Shown here piece after piece: positions 8,719 through 18,383 of a stretch of DNA of 64,000 nt. This DNA is from a marine bacterium B5-7 (GTDB taxonomy: Bacteria > Pseudomonadota > Gammaproteobacteria > Arenicellales > CAJQKF01). The position numbers and the translations under genes are program-made. Numbering within the stretch: position 1 is the stretch's first letter; the number at the start of each line of letters is the position of its first letter. Below the pieces are notes generated by a model. That model was given only the letters and a program-made list of their open reading frames with translations. It was not told the origin of the DNA and ran no database searches. The DNA is taken from assembly GCA_021604525.1 (NCBI GenBank), contig BQJD01000002.1, positions 178,336 to 242,335 on the forward strand, written 5' to 3'.

Positions 8719-11621
8719 GACGCCACCGTCTTGTCACGCATGATACCGGCCACATATTTGAGCACTCTGGATCGCCTGGCATCCTGTCCCGCAACCGCTC
8801 CAATGGCGGTGAATTGCGGAGAAGTTTCAGCTTGTTCGGTTTGTTCGGCCTTATAGACACGCACACGGACATCGTACCAACCAGCCTGACCTGTTACTGG
8901 ATCGGAATTTGAAATCGGTCGATCGTCGATCTTGGAGGGCAGTTCTTCGGTGATGAGATGGTTGAGCAGAAAACCTTTGCGCGATTCGTCAGCATCCGCG
9001 TCAAGACCCCAGGCGCCGGCAGCCTTGCCGATGGCATTCCATGTCCACACAGTGTTCGGTTCCACGGCCTCTGAGAATCGACACATGCAGCGCACCTTGC
9101 CCCACGGACTCTCGACCCATATCCAGTCGCCGTCAGCAAAGCCATGCTTGTGACCGAGTTGAGGGCTGACATACAAATAATTATGGCTATGGATCTGTCG
9201 AAGCCAGGCATTTTGCGAATCCCACGAATGGTACATGGCCATGGGACGCTGGGTGATAGCGCTCAACGGATACCGTTGCTTGTCGGTTTGCTGCGCCTCC
9301 AGCGGCTCATAGTAAAACGGCAGTGGATCGAAGTATTGCTCAACCCGTTGGCGCAGATGATCAGGCGGTTGACGTGTCTGGGTCTTACCCTGGGCAGCCA
9401 GTCTGAACTGCTGCAGAACCTCCGAGTACACATGAATCAGAATGGGTTCAGCATACCGGATCAGTCGGTGCCGCTGCGCCCAATCAAGATAACCCCTGTT
9501 GAAGTTCCGCATGTATTGAAAGGAGCGCGGTAACTCGTAATGAAAAACGCAGTTGTTTTTTTCATACATCTCCCATTGGTTGGGGTTGGGCTCGCCCTGC
9601 ATGAATTTCTCTCCGCCCTTGCCACGCCAGCCGGAGAGAAACCCGATCCCGGATCCGGGCTCAGTCTCATAGTTGATAATGAAGTCGGGATAATCGCGAA
9701 ACTTGCGTTCGCCCTGTTTATCCACGAATGCCGGCAACCGAAGACGCGACGCCAGTTCTATCAACACCTCCTGGAACGGTTTGCACTGACCCTTGGGCGG
9801 TACCACAGGAATTCGCACCGAGTCACACGGGCCATCAAATTCGGAGATCGGTCTATCGAGCATCGACATGACGTCATGGCGTTCAAGATAAGTGGTGTCT
9901 GGCAGCACCAGGTCGGCGAACGCCACCATCTCCGATTGAAATGCATCGCAGACCACCAGAAAAGGAATCTTGTACTCGCCGTCCGCATCGCGGTCATTGA
10001 GCATGTCGCGCACCTTTTCGGGACTCATGCTTGAATTCCACGCCAGGTTAGCCATGAATATCATTAGCGTATCAATACGATACGGATCACCCCGCCAGGC
10101 ATTGGTTATGACGTTATGCATCAGTCCGTGCACGGCAAGGGGATATACCCAGGAGAAAGCGCGGTCGATACGCACCGGCTCACCGGCCTCATCGACAAAA
10201 AGGTCGTCCGGTTCAGCCGGCCAGCCAAGCGCCATGCCCTCGAGCGGACGATTCGGGCGCACCGCTTCCGGTACGCGCGGCGGTTTGGCACAAGGTGGTA
10301 TGGGTCGCGGAAAAGGTGCCTTGTGCCTGAAACCGCCGGGACGATCTATTGTTCCAAGTACGGTCATCAGGATCGACAGGGAACGAATCGTTTGAAATCC
10401 GTTGGAATGCGCAGCCAGACCGCGCATGGCGTGAAAGGCAACCGGGTTGCCGGTGACATGGTCGTGATCCTTACCCCACACATCTGTCCAGGCGATGGGC
10501 AGTTCGATTTTCTGGTCACGGGCGGTCACACCCATCTCATGGGCGAGACGCCGAATACGATCCGCCGGAATGCCGGTTATTCCATGTGCCCATTCAGGGG
10601 TGTAATCGGTGAGGCGATCAGTTAGCAACTGGAACGCCGTTTTAACCGGTGTTCCGTCACCTAATCGATATTCGCCGAGAAGACGCGGATCGGCGCCCTC
10701 GGAATGTGTCAGCACTTCGCTGTTGCGATGACGATCCCACCACAGTTTGTTCTGTGGATCGAAACAACCCTCTTCTTCAGGCACCTCGGTGCGCACGAAC
10801 ATGCCGTACTCCGAGCTGTCAGGATCGTTATTGACGAGCTGTGCAGAATTGGTATATCGAATCAGGAATTCGCGATCGAACAAGCCCTGATCGATCAGCT
10901 CACGGGTGATCGCCAGCAGTAACGCACCATCGGTTCCGGGTCGAATCGGCACCCATTCATCGGCAATCGCCGAGTAGCCGGTACGAACCGGATTGATGGA
11001 GATAAACTTGCCGCCGGATCGCTTGAATTTGGCGAGGGCGATTTTAAGTGGATTAGAATGATGATCCTCGGCCGTACCGATCATCACGAACAGACGCGCG
11101 CGATCAAGGTCGGGTCCACCAAATTCCCAGAATGAACCACCGATGGTATAGATCATTCCGGCGGCCATATTGACCGAACAAAATCCACCGTGGGCAGCGT
11201 AGTTGGGCGTACCGAATTGCTTGGCAAACAATCCGGTCAGGGCCTGCATCTGGTCGCGGCCGGTGAACAGGGCAAACTTTTTCGGATCGGTTTCGCGAAT
11301 GCTGCGCAGCCGATCTTCCAGCATTGAAAAGGCTTCGCTCCAACTTATTGGCTCGAATTCATTATCGCCGCGATTGGAGCCGGGTTTACGGCGCAGCGGC
11401 TCCGTCAATCGCGCCGGCGAATACTGCTTCATGATGCCAGAGGCACCTTTGGCGCAGATTACGCCCTTGTTCAGGGGGTGGTCGGGATTACCCTCAATAT
11501 AGCGAACCTGTCCATCACGAAGGTGCACACGAATACCGCAACGACAGGCACACATATAGCAGGTTGTATTGCGGATTTCCTTAGGTCCGCAAGCGCGTTC
11601 TGAATCGGCTGTGTATTCCAT
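8715..11621 (-). CDS. soeA: Molybdopterin catalytic subunit of cytoplasmic sulfite dehydrogenase
   Basis: This 968-residue member of the DMSO-reductase family probably oxidises sulfite to sulfate. The N-terminal [4Fe-4S] ligands are Cys21, Cys24, Cys28 and Cys56. A likely molybdenum-ligating Cys lies in HGGFCSVN, and NPVRT and similar bis-MGD-binding segments follow. There is no twin-arginine signal before the cluster, so the enzyme is cytoplasmic; periplasmic relatives such as DmsA and PsrA carry one. Length, lack of a signal and the B-C partners all match SoeABC of purple sulfur bacteria and Roseobacters. A different substrate (polysulfide, thiosulfate, tetrathionate) cannot be excluded from the sequence. 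No sox or dsr genes are in the window. Confidence 0.75.
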   Translation of the reverse strand: MEYTADSERACGPKEIRNTTCYMCACRCGIRVHLRDGQVRYIEGNPDHPLNKGVICAKGASGIMKQYSPARLTEPLRRKPGSNRGDNEFEPISWSEAFSMLEDRLRSIRETDPKKFALFTGRDQMQALTGLFAKQFGTPNYAAHGGFCSVNMAAGMIYTIGGSFWEFGGPDLDRARLFVMIGTAEDHHSNPLKIALAKFKRSGGKFISINPVRTGYSAIADEWVPIRPGTDGALLLAITRELIDQGLFDREFLIRYTNSAQLVNNDPDSSEYGMFVRTEVPEEEGCFDPQNKLWWDRHRNSEVLTHSEGADPRLLGEYRLGDGTPVKTAFQLLTDRLTDYTPEWAHGITGIPADRIRRLAHEMGVTARDQKIELPIAWTDVWGKDHDHVTGNPVAFHAMRGLAAHSNGFQTIRSLSILMTVLGTIDRPGGFRHKAPFPRPIPPCAKPPRVPEAVRPNRPLEGMALGWPAEPDDLFVDEAGEPVRIDRAFSWVYPLAVHGLMHNVITNAWRGDPYRIDTLMIFMANLAWNSSMSPEKVRDMLNDRDADGEYKIPFLVVCDAFQSEMVAFADLVLPDTTYLERHDVMSMLDRPISEFDGPCDSVRIPVVPPKGQCKPFQEVLIELASRLRLPAFVDKQGERKFRDYPDFIINYETEPGSGIGFLSGWRGKGGEKFMQGEPNPNQWEMYEKNNCVFHYELPRSFQYMRNFNRGYLDWAQRHRLIRYAEPILIHVYSEVLQQFRLAAQGKTQTRQPPDHLRQRVEQYFDPLPFYYEPLEAQQTDKQRYPLSAITQRPMAMYHSWDSQNAWLRQIHSHNYLYVSPQLGHKHGFADGDWIWVESPWGKVRCMCRFSEAVEPNTVWTWNAIGKAAGAWGLDADADESRKGFLLNHLITEELPSKIDDRPISNSDPVTGQAGWYDVRVRVYKAEQTEQAETSPQFTAIGAVAGQDARRSRVLKYVAGIMRDKTVAS

Positions 11622-11791
11622 GGCAAGGGTTGCGTCTTGAATATCCGGCGTGAGAATTTAGCGCCTAACAGTAGCGGTAATCAGGGCTATTCGGCAATCA
11701 AGAATGTTTATCCGAACCCTATCCCGGCTTGCCCCGAAACAATCCCGGCATTTTGCAACGAGCTCGGTCGTGCCACGACATGCAATACATG

Positions 11792-12070
11792 TCAGACGAA
11801 TCGGAACACGAACAATGTCCAGGCAATCGATATGATTAACCCGCCCCATAAGGGAACGCCAAACAACCCAAGCCAGCCAAGAAAAATATAGGCCGCACCC
11901 AGCAAGGAGATAAACAGACGATCACCACGGGTGGTATCGATTCCAAATACCCCACGGCGTGGCGCGCCGCCAGGGGAACGTGTCTCCCATATCACCATGG
12001 TTGTCAACGCAACACCGATAAATACAAAGAATGCCACTGTCGGCCAGGTCCATGCCATCCATGAAAACAT
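11792..12070 (-). CDS. glpU: DUF2160 small membrane protein of the glycerol importer operon
   Basis: This 92-residue protein has two or three membrane helices and belongs to the DUF2160 family, which is found almost only inside glycerol ABC transporter operons (GlpU of Rhizobium leguminosarum). Its job is not established. The start at ATG 12070 is fixed by AAGGTGG six bases upstream, and it begins 10 bases after the glpQ stop. A longer reading from 12112 would overlap glpQ and has no ribosome binding site. It is the last gene of the operon. The 170 bases between it and soeA hold no gene or clear terminator. Confidence 0.8.
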   Translation of the reverse strand: MFSWMAWTWPTVAFFVFIGVALTTMVIWETRSPGGAPRRGVFGIDTTRGDRLFISLLGAAYIFLGWLGLFGVPLWGGLIISIAWTLFVFRFV

Positions 12071-12080
12071 GGTAGCCACC

Positions 12081-12881
12081 TTATACCCGACCCAGGGCAA
12101 AGCCCTTGGCAATGTAGTTACGTACGAACCATATTACGATGGCGCCGGGAATAATCGTGAGTGCACCCGCCGCTGCCAACAACCCCAACTCGTAGCCGGA
12201 CGTACTGGCGGTACGCGTCATGGTTGCAGCGATAGGCTTGGCAACGACCGAGGTAAGGGTTTTCGCCAGCAATAGCTCGACCCACGAAAACATGAAACAA
12301 AAGAATGCTGTCACACCGATCCCTGCGGTGATACTGGGTATAAAAATCTTGACGAAAAATCGCGGAAACGAATATCCGTCGATATAAGCCGTCTCATCAA
12401 GCTCCTTCGGAACGCCGGACATGAACCCTTCGAGTATCCATACGGCCAGAGGAATGTTGAACAGGCAGTGCGCAAGCGCCACGGCGATGTGGGTATCGAA
12501 CAGTTCCATTGCCGAATACAACTGGAAAAATGGCAGCGCAAAAACCGCCGGCGGCGCCATGCGATTGGTCAGCAGCCAGAAAAACAGATGCTTGTCGCCA
12601 AGAAATCGGTAGCGAGAAAACGCATAGGCAGCAGGTAATGCCGCCGTTACCGATATCACCGTATTGATAACGACATAGGTCAGTGAGTTGATATAACCGT
12701 TGTACCAGGTAGGGTCGGTAAAAATCTTCTTGTAGTTGGCAAGCGTAAACTCGATAGGCCACAATGAGAACGTGCCGAGAATCTCGTTTGTCGTCTTGAA
12801 CGACATATTAAGAAGCCAATAAATCGGCAATAGCAGGAAGATGATATAGATTGTTGGGATGAGCCAGCCAAGACGTCTCAT
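12081..12881 (-). CDS. glpQ: Glycerol ABC transporter permease GlpQ
   Basis: The 266-residue inner-membrane permease has six predicted helices and the cytoplasmic coupling (EAA) loop, seen around GVPKELDETAYIDG near residues 155-168, which docks on an ATPase subunit. It belongs to the MalG/UgpE type of carbohydrate permeases. Its ATG overlaps the glpP stop by four bases, so the two permeases are translationally coupled and should be made in equal amounts. Substrate assignment rests on the operon: glpK, glpD, glpR, glpS, glpT and the DUF2160 gene are all adjacent. Confidence 0.85.
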   Translation of the reverse strand: MRRLGWLIPTIYIIFLLLPIYWLLNMSFKTTNEILGTFSLWPIEFTLANYKKIFTDPTWYNGYINSLTYVVINTVISVTAALPAAYAFSRYRFLGDKHLFFWLLTNRMAPPAVFALPFFQLYSAMELFDTHIAVALAHCLFNIPLAVWILEGFMSGVPKELDETAYIDGYSFPRFFVKIFIPSITAGIGVTAFFCFMFSWVELLLAKTLTSVVAKPIAATMTRTASTSGYELGLLAAAGALTIIPGAIVIWFVRNYIAKGFALGRV

Positions 12882-13747
12882 TTCTGGTCCTCATCACGCA
12901 TCATGACGGTATAGAAAATCCAGCTAAGCAGCAGGATGATCATGAAATAAATCAGCGACATCGCCGCTGCCGGTCCAAGATCGAACTGCCCGAGAGCAAT
13001 CTTTACGAGATCGATGGAAAGAAACGTGGTGGCATTCCCGGGGCCGCCACCGGTCAGCACGAACGGCTCCGTATAGATCATGAAACTATCCATGAATCGC
13101 AATAGCACTGCGATGGTCAATACCCGTTTCATTTTCGGCAACTGTATGTAACGGAAAATCTGCCAGCCGCTGGCGCCGTCAATATGCGCTGCCTGATAAA
13201 ACGCATCCGGTATGGAGCGCAGCCCCGCATAGGCCAACAGCACCACCAACGACGTCCAGTGCCATACGTCCATCAGCACCACGGTTGCCCATGCCGCCCC
13301 GGGTTGCTGGGTGAAGTTGTAGTCAATCCCCATGGCATTGATGGTCCGGCCCAGCAAGCCGATATCCGGCAGCGCGAATATATTCCACATCGCACCGACC
13401 ACGTTCCAGGGAATCAACAGCGGTAATGCCATTAACACCAGGCACACGGACACCAGAATGCCCTTGCGCGGCATCGCCAGTGCAACGATTACGCCAAGCG
13501 GAATTTCGATTGCCAATATCTGGAAGGTAAACATGAGTTGACGGCCAAGCGCCTCATGGAATCGCGGCGAGTGCAGCACCTCCGTATACCAGGTGACGCC
13601 TTCCCAGAAGAAGACATTGTCGCCAAAGGTCTCCTGGACTGAATAATTGACCACTGTCATGAGCGGAATGATGGCGTTGAATGCCACCAGTACCAGCACC
13701 GGCAGTACAAGCCACCAGGCTTTTTGATTCGTTGTTCGTTCAATCAT
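12878..13747 (-). CDS. glpP: Glycerol ABC transporter permease GlpP
   Basis: The 289-residue protein is the partner permease, of the MalF/UgpA type, with six predicted helices. The EAA coupling loop is around SIPDAFYQAAHIDGAS near residues 177-192. GlpP and GlpQ together form the transmembrane path for glycerol. The ATG overlaps the end of glpT by four bases and the gene overlaps glpQ in the same way. The TGGGPGNATT segment is typical of sugar-type permeases of this family. I see no irregularity in the frame. Confidence 0.85.
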   Translation of the reverse strand: MIERTTNQKAWWLVLPVLVLVAFNAIIPLMTVVNYSVQETFGDNVFFWEGVTWYTEVLHSPRFHEALGRQLMFTFQILAIEIPLGVIVALAMPRKGILVSVCLVLMALPLLIPWNVVGAMWNIFALPDIGLLGRTINAMGIDYNFTQQPGAAWATVVLMDVWHWTSLVVLLAYAGLRSIPDAFYQAAHIDGASGWQIFRYIQLPKMKRVLTIAVLLRFMDSFMIYTEPFVLTGGGPGNATTFLSIDLVKIALGQFDLGPAAAMSLIYFMIILLLSWIFYTVMMRDEDQK

Positions 13748-14826
13748 CGGGCGCCTCCTGCGAGACGCCAGCCATCGATGTAGACATGTGCATGGCGTGG
13801 ATCAAATCGTACCCGGACATCGCTTTGGGGTATCTCGACGCCTTCTGGGCAATAGATCTTGAAGGAATGTCGTCCGAGAGTTGCGTCGAGAATCCTGTAA
13901 CGACCGACATCGATCACTGCGCTGATCTCGACCGGCATACCGGAAGGATCGATGTGAATATACTCAGGACGCACACCCAGTTCGAGGTTACCATCAGTAC
14001 CATGGGTTGTCGCTGGCGACACGTCAAGCGCAATGTGGTGATCATCGATCCGAACCCCACCCGCATCAAGTTGACACGGAAATACATTCATACCGGGCGA
14101 GCCGATGAAGTGTCCGACAAAAGTGTGCTCAGGTGTTTCGAACAACGCTTCGGATGTCCCCACCTGAACCACCTGACCATCGTGCATGACCACCACTTGA
14201 TCGGCAAAGGTCAGTGCCTCGGTTTGATCATGGGTGACGTAAATCATGGTGAAGCCATAACGTTGATGAAGCTGCTTGAGCTGCGATCGAAGCTGCCACT
14301 TGAGATGAGGATCGATAACCGTGAGCGGTTCGTCGAACATGATCACGTTGACGTCCGGCCGAACCAGGCCACGTGCCAACGATATCTTCTGTTTGTTATC
14401 TGCTGATAGTCCTGCAGCTCGCTTGCCCAGAATATCGGCAAGACCCAACATTCCCGAAACTTCTTTCACCCGTCGATCAATCTCACTCGAACCCATACCT
14501 CGATTCTTCAATGGAAAAGCAAGATTTTGATAAACGGTCATGGTGTCGTAGACCACTGGAAACTGAAAAACCTGGGCGATGTTTCTTTGTTCCGGCGCCA
14601 GCGCATTAACATTGGTATTGTCGAATAGCACCTCGCCTTCGCTTGGCTCAAGGAGACCCGAGATAATATTCAACAGGGTCGTCTTGCCACATCCCGAGGG
14701 CCCGAGCAGTGCATAGGCGCCCCCGTCCTGCCAGGACAGGTCAATTTTTTTCAGCGCATAATCGGCATCGCTTAGTGGAATATCAAGATAGCTGTGGCGA
14801 AGATTGCGTAACGTGATTTCAGCCAT
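13744..14826 (-). CDS. glpT: Glycerol ABC transporter ATPase GlpT, degenerate signature motif
   Basis: This 360-residue ATPase belongs to the MalK/UgpC type and has a C-terminal OB-fold regulatory domain. The Walker A (residues 42-49), Q-loop Gln88, Walker B FDEP (Asp165, Glu166) and switch His199 in THDQ are all intact. The ABC signature, normally LSGGQ, reads LSADN at 140-144. GlpS shows the opposite pattern, so the pair should form one complete and one degenerate ATP site. The start at ATG 14826 overlaps the glpS stop by eight bases. The upstream in-frame starts lie inside glpS. Confidence 0.85.
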   Translation of the reverse strand: MAEITLRNLRHSYLDIPLSDADYALKKIDLSWQDGGAYALLGPSGCGKTTLLNIISGLLEPSEGEVLFDNTNVNALAPEQRNIAQVFQFPVVYDTMTVYQNLAFPLKNRGMGSSEIDRRVKEVSGMLGLADILGKRAAGLSADNKQKISLARGLVRPDVNVIMFDEPLTVIDPHLKWQLRSQLKQLHQRYGFTMIYVTHDQTEALTFADQVVVMHDGQVVQVGTSEALFETPEHTFVGHFIGSPGMNVFPCQLDAGGVRIDDHHIALDVSPATTHGTDGNLELGVRPEYIHIDPSGMPVEISAVIDVGRYRILDATLGRHSFKIYCPEGVEIPQSDVRVRFDPRHAHVYIDGWRLAGGAR

Positions 14827-15919
14827 GAGCTGCCCTCGCAACACGATCGTCATGTTCGCCAACCCTGTGACCGTCTTCGTTGAAGACAATAAACTTGTCC
14901 GGATCCACAGCCACGCTCACCTGCTGACCGACATCGAGACGGTGTACGCCGTGTGCCTGACAAACCCAACCATGTGTACCGATATCAAGATGAACAAATG
15001 TTTCCGAACCACTGATCTCTGCAATGGTAACTTTACCCTGCAGTTCTATCTCATGGCTGTTTCTTGCTTTCAATGAAACGTGATGAGGTCTTAGAGCGAG
15101 AACATAACGACCATCGCTTAATTGATCCGTCATGCGGTCAATAGTGAAGTGCACCTTGTCTTCCATAACAAACTCGCCAGCACGCTTCTCCACGCTAACC
15201 ACATTAAGCGGCGGATCTGAAAATGTTTTTGCGGTGATGAGATCGTGGGGATTTCGAAACACTTCGTGCGTTTTGCCAAACTGTGTCAGCCGACCTTCGC
15301 ACAGTGTCGCGGTATGCCCGCCAAGCATCAGTGCTTCACCGGGTTCGGCAGTCGCATAGACCACCTTCGTACCCGTGTCGCGAAATAACTTCGGTAATTC
15401 ACTGCGCAGTTCCTCGCGAAGCTTGTAGTCGAGATTAGCCAATGGTTCATCCAGTAAAACCAGCGAGGCATCCTTGACAATGGCGCGTGCCAGCGCGGTT
15501 CTTTGTTGTTGGCCACCCGACAGGTCACCGGGGCGACGCTGCAAAAACGGTTCAAGCTTAAGCAGCTTGGCTACGCTATTGACACGTGTTGCAATCTCCT
15601 TGCGATCTACGTGCGCAACCCGCAATGGAGAGGCGATATTATCAAACACGCTCATCGACGGGTAGTTGATGAATTGCTGGTAAACCATAGCAACCTTACG
15701 CTTTTGTACCGATACGCCGGTTACATCCTTGCCATCCACCATCACCCGTCCTGTATCCGGTTTTTCGATTCCCGCCAGAATTCGCAGCAAGGTAGTCTTT
15801 CCAGATAATGTCGGACCAAGCAAGACATTGAAGCCATCGGACTCAAGCTTCATGGAGACATTGTCGAGGTACGTGATGCCATCACGGTGAAGCGTTACAT
15901 GGTCAAGTTCAATCGTCAT
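14819..15919 (-). CDS. glpS: Glycerol ABC transporter ATPase GlpS, switch histidine missing
   Basis: This 366-residue MalK-type ATPase carries Walker A (residues 35-42), Q-loop Gln82, a canonical LSGGQ signature (133-137) and Walker B LLDEP (Asp157, Glu158). The switch region that normally reads THD reads TAE, so the catalytic switch histidine is Ala191. A C-terminal OB-fold domain follows from about residue 240. It pairs with GlpT under the GlpP/GlpQ permeases. It begins five bases after glpD ends and overlaps glpT by eight bases. Confidence 0.85.
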   Translation of the reverse strand: MTIELDHVTLHRDGITYLDNVSMKLESDGFNVLLGPTLSGKTTLLRILAGIEKPDTGRVMVDGKDVTGVSVQKRKVAMVYQQFINYPSMSVFDNIASPLRVAHVDRKEIATRVNSVAKLLKLEPFLQRRPGDLSGGQQQRTALARAIVKDASLVLLDEPLANLDYKLREELRSELPKLFRDTGTKVVYATAEPGEALMLGGHTATLCEGRLTQFGKTHEVFRNPHDLITAKTFSDPPLNVVSVEKRAGEFVMEDKVHFTIDRMTDQLSDGRYVLALRPHHVSLKARNSHEIELQGKVTIAEISGSETFVHLDIGTHGWVCQAHGVHRLDVGQQVSVAVDPDKFIVFNEDGHRVGEHDDRVARAAHG

Positions 15920-15924
15920 ACAAG

Positions 15925-17490
15925 TTATCCGGTTAACGACTCATGCCGGGTTGGAGATGCGGTAATCCGCATTTCGATGAAACGCTGTAATGCATCCACA
16001 TTAATCTCATTTTTACGCAGCCCGAGCTTGCTTCGGCGCCATAACACATCTTCAATTTCCAGCGCCCATTCATGATCCATCATCCAGCGTACTTCGACTG
16101 CGTACAGACCACAGCCGAAGTGTTCACCAAGATCACCTGATTGCCGTGCTTTACCAAGCATCGCAACGATGTCGGTGCCGTAACTTCGAAACCAGCGTGT
16201 CATGACCTCAAGCGGTACAAAGTCAAATTGATTCGCCAGTTCCATCAGCCGTGACTCCCGCTGTTTGAAAGAGAAGTCACCACCCGGCAACGATACGTCG
16301 GCAGTCCAGGAATCCTTTTTTAATTCAAGATCTGCTGCCAGTTCGTTCATGACTGCTTCGGCAAGTTTTCGATGGGTTGTTAATTTGCCACCAAAGATAT
16401 TGATCAGACCTGCGCCTTGACAGCTCGTCGTGCGTTTCAGTACATAGTCGCGTGTTGCTTGCTGGGCGCTCGTTGCACCATCGTCGTACAGCGGTCTGAC
16501 TCCCGAGAAGCTGCCGACAATATCGTCATCGCTTAAGCGATGAGTAAAGTAACGATGCACGCAGTCAATCAGATACACGCGTTCCGCATCGGAAATTGTC
16601 GCCGTGGAAGGATCATCGTGATAGTCGACATCGGTCGTACCAATCAGTACAAAATCTGTCTCAAACGGTAATACAAAGACAATGCGTTGGTCGTCATTTT
16701 GCAAAATATATGCATTGTCATGCTGAAACCATTTGCGCGCAATCAGGTGAGACCCCTTGACTTTGCGCGTTGCCGAGTCCGGCTTGTCATCCTCACCCGT
16801 ATCAACATGATCGAGGTAGAAATCGGACACCCACGGGCCAGTCGCATTAACCACTGTCCGGGCAATGTAACGGGCGTACTCGCCACTTCGAATGTTCTCG
16901 CTTTCCACAACCCAGACATCGTTGCGTGCCTTTATGGATGTACAGGCCGTTCGGGTGAGTATGTTTGCACCGTGGGCACGGGCATCGCGGGCCGTGAGCA
17001 CCACCAGGCGGGCATCGTCTGTCCAGCAATCGGAATACTCGAATGCAGTATCGAATCGACTCTGAAGGAGCCGACCCGCCTCGCTGTCTGCAAAGTCGGC
17101 AATCTTCGAACTGTGCGGAAACAGACGTCCGCCCAGATGATCGTATAAAAACAAGCCCAGGCGAATCATCCACTTCGGCCGCATACGCGGATTATGCGGA
17201 AAGACGAATCGCATTGGGTGTGATACGTGCGGCGCAATGCGAAGTATCACATCACGTTCGCGCAGTGATTCTCGCACCAGTTTGAATTCATAATGCTCAA
17301 GGTAACGAATGCCGCCGTGAATCAGCTTGCTGCTGGCTGACGATGTCGCTGCGGCAAGATCACCTTTCTCAAGCAACAATACCGATAGTCCTCGACCGGC
17401 CGCATCACGTGCAACCGCACATCCGTTAATACCCCCGCCGATAACAACGACATCATAGCTGGGTGTGGTTGCAACAGCGCTCGATATCAT
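15925..17490 (-). CDS. glpD: Aerobic glycerol-3-phosphate dehydrogenase
   Basis: The 521-residue FAD enzyme oxidises glycerol 3-phosphate to dihydroxyacetone phosphate and passes electrons to the quinone pool at the inner membrane. The N-terminal dinucleotide motif GGGINGCAVARDAAGRG is at about residues 18-34, followed by the family signature SSASSKLIHGGIRYLE. The C-terminal helical domain (about 395-521) is of normal length. The ATG overlaps the glpR stop by four bases. It acts after GlpK and links glycerol uptake to central metabolism. Confidence 0.95.
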   Translation of the reverse strand: MISSAVATTPSYDVVVIGGGINGCAVARDAAGRGLSVLLLEKGDLAAATSSASSKLIHGGIRYLEHYEFKLVRESLRERDVILRIAPHVSHPMRFVFPHNPRMRPKWMIRLGLFLYDHLGGRLFPHSSKIADFADSEAGRLLQSRFDTAFEYSDCWTDDARLVVLTARDARAHGANILTRTACTSIKARNDVWVVESENIRSGEYARYIARTVVNATGPWVSDFYLDHVDTGEDDKPDSATRKVKGSHLIARKWFQHDNAYILQNDDQRIVFVLPFETDFVLIGTTDVDYHDDPSTATISDAERVYLIDCVHRYFTHRLSDDDIVGSFSGVRPLYDDGATSAQQATRDYVLKRTTSCQGAGLINIFGGKLTTHRKLAEAVMNELAADLELKKDSWTADVSLPGGDFSFKQRESRLMELANQFDFVPLEVMTRWFRSYGTDIVAMLGKARQSGDLGEHFGCGLYAVEVRWMMDHEWALEIEDVLWRRSKLGLRKNEINVDALQRFIEMRITASPTRHESLTG

Positions 17491-18302
17491 TCTCGATCAC
17501 CCGGTGCGGTGGCGGCTTCAGGCATTTCAGTCTCTCGATCGGCAATATGCACCGTTACGTTATGACGTTCGCACACATTGATGAACGGATCCGGTGGTTT
17601 TGTATCTGTTACAAAATGATCGACACTTGAAATATTCTCGATACGTATTGGCGCACTACGCTCGAACTTGCTTGAGTCTGACACCAGGATGACCGAGCGG
17701 GCATGATCGATGATGGCTCGCGCCACTTGCACCTCGCGATAGTCGTAATCGAGTAAGGTGCCATCTTCGTCAATGGCCGACGCACCAATAATCGCGTAGT
17801 CAACCCGGAACTGGGAGAGGAATTCGGTCGCCCGACCGCCAACGATGCCGCCATCTTCATGTCTGACAACGCCACCGGCGACTATCAACTCGACGCCGGC
17901 CGCGCCCATCAGGCGCGTCACCACCTGCACATTGTTGGTGATGACCATCAAGGCGTGTTTCTTGCCGATATAGCGCGCAACCTGTTCGTTGGTCGTACCG
18001 ATATTAATAAACAACGAGCTGCCGTCATCTATCAGGGAAGCTGTCAGGGCACCAATCCTGCGCTTGGCTTCGGTGGCGATATGACGCCGCGCCCGGTAAC
18101 CAAGATTCACCTGGGTATTGCCAAGAACCGCCCCACCGTGAACACGTTTTAGCTGCTCATGATCACACAGGATATTAAGATCACGTCGTATGGTTTGTGG
18201 TGACACATCGAATCGTGCAGCGAGTGCGTCCACATCAACATTGCCCTCAACCCGGGCGATGTCAATGATCGCGCGCTGCCGTGAAGTTAAAATTTCAGGC
18301 AC
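17487..18302 (-). CDS. glpR: DeoR-family repressor of the glycerol operon
   Basis: The 271-residue protein has the DeoR-type helix-turn-helix at residues 6-57 (SPQTIRRDLNILC as recognition part) and the sugar-phosphate-sensing domain with the NIGTTNEQ loop and the terminal SDSSKF. GlpR proteins repress glycerol genes and release DNA on binding glycerol 3-phosphate. The start codon is GTG at 18302, because no ATG precedes the conserved helix. The gene lies inside the operon it probably controls, so it should be autoregulated. A stem-loop separates it from glpV. The likely operators lie at 20173-20215. Confidence 0.88.
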   Translation of the reverse strand: MPEILTSRQRAIIDIARVEGNVDVDALAARFDVSPQTIRRDLNILCDHEQLKRVHGGAVLGNTQVNLGYRARRHIATEAKRRIGALTASLIDDGSSLFINIGTTNEQVARYIGKKHALMVITNNVQVVTRLMGAAGVELIVAGGVVRHEDGGIVGGRATEFLSQFRVDYAIIGASAIDEDGTLLDYDYREVQVARAIIDHARSVILVSDSSKFERSAPIRIENISSVDHFVTDTKPPDPFINVCERHNVTVHIADRETEMPEAATAPGDRE

Positions 18303-18336
18303 GTGAATTGCCGCCAGTTCCTTATGCTGAGCACGT

Positions 18337-18370
18337 GGCCCGGATACGGTGACGCTTCCGGATCCGGGCC
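18337..18370 (-). promoter_or_regulatory. Stem-loop between glpV and glpR
   Basis: GGCCCGGAT (18337-18345) and ATCCGGGCC (18362-18370) are perfect 9-bp inverted arms in the 81-base gap. There is no T-run, so it is unlikely to be a full terminator. Such hairpins after a binding-protein gene usually stabilise the upstream message or cause partial termination, giving more GlpV than transporter. Confidence 0.5.
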
Positions 18371-18383
18371 TGATGCCTGGGTG

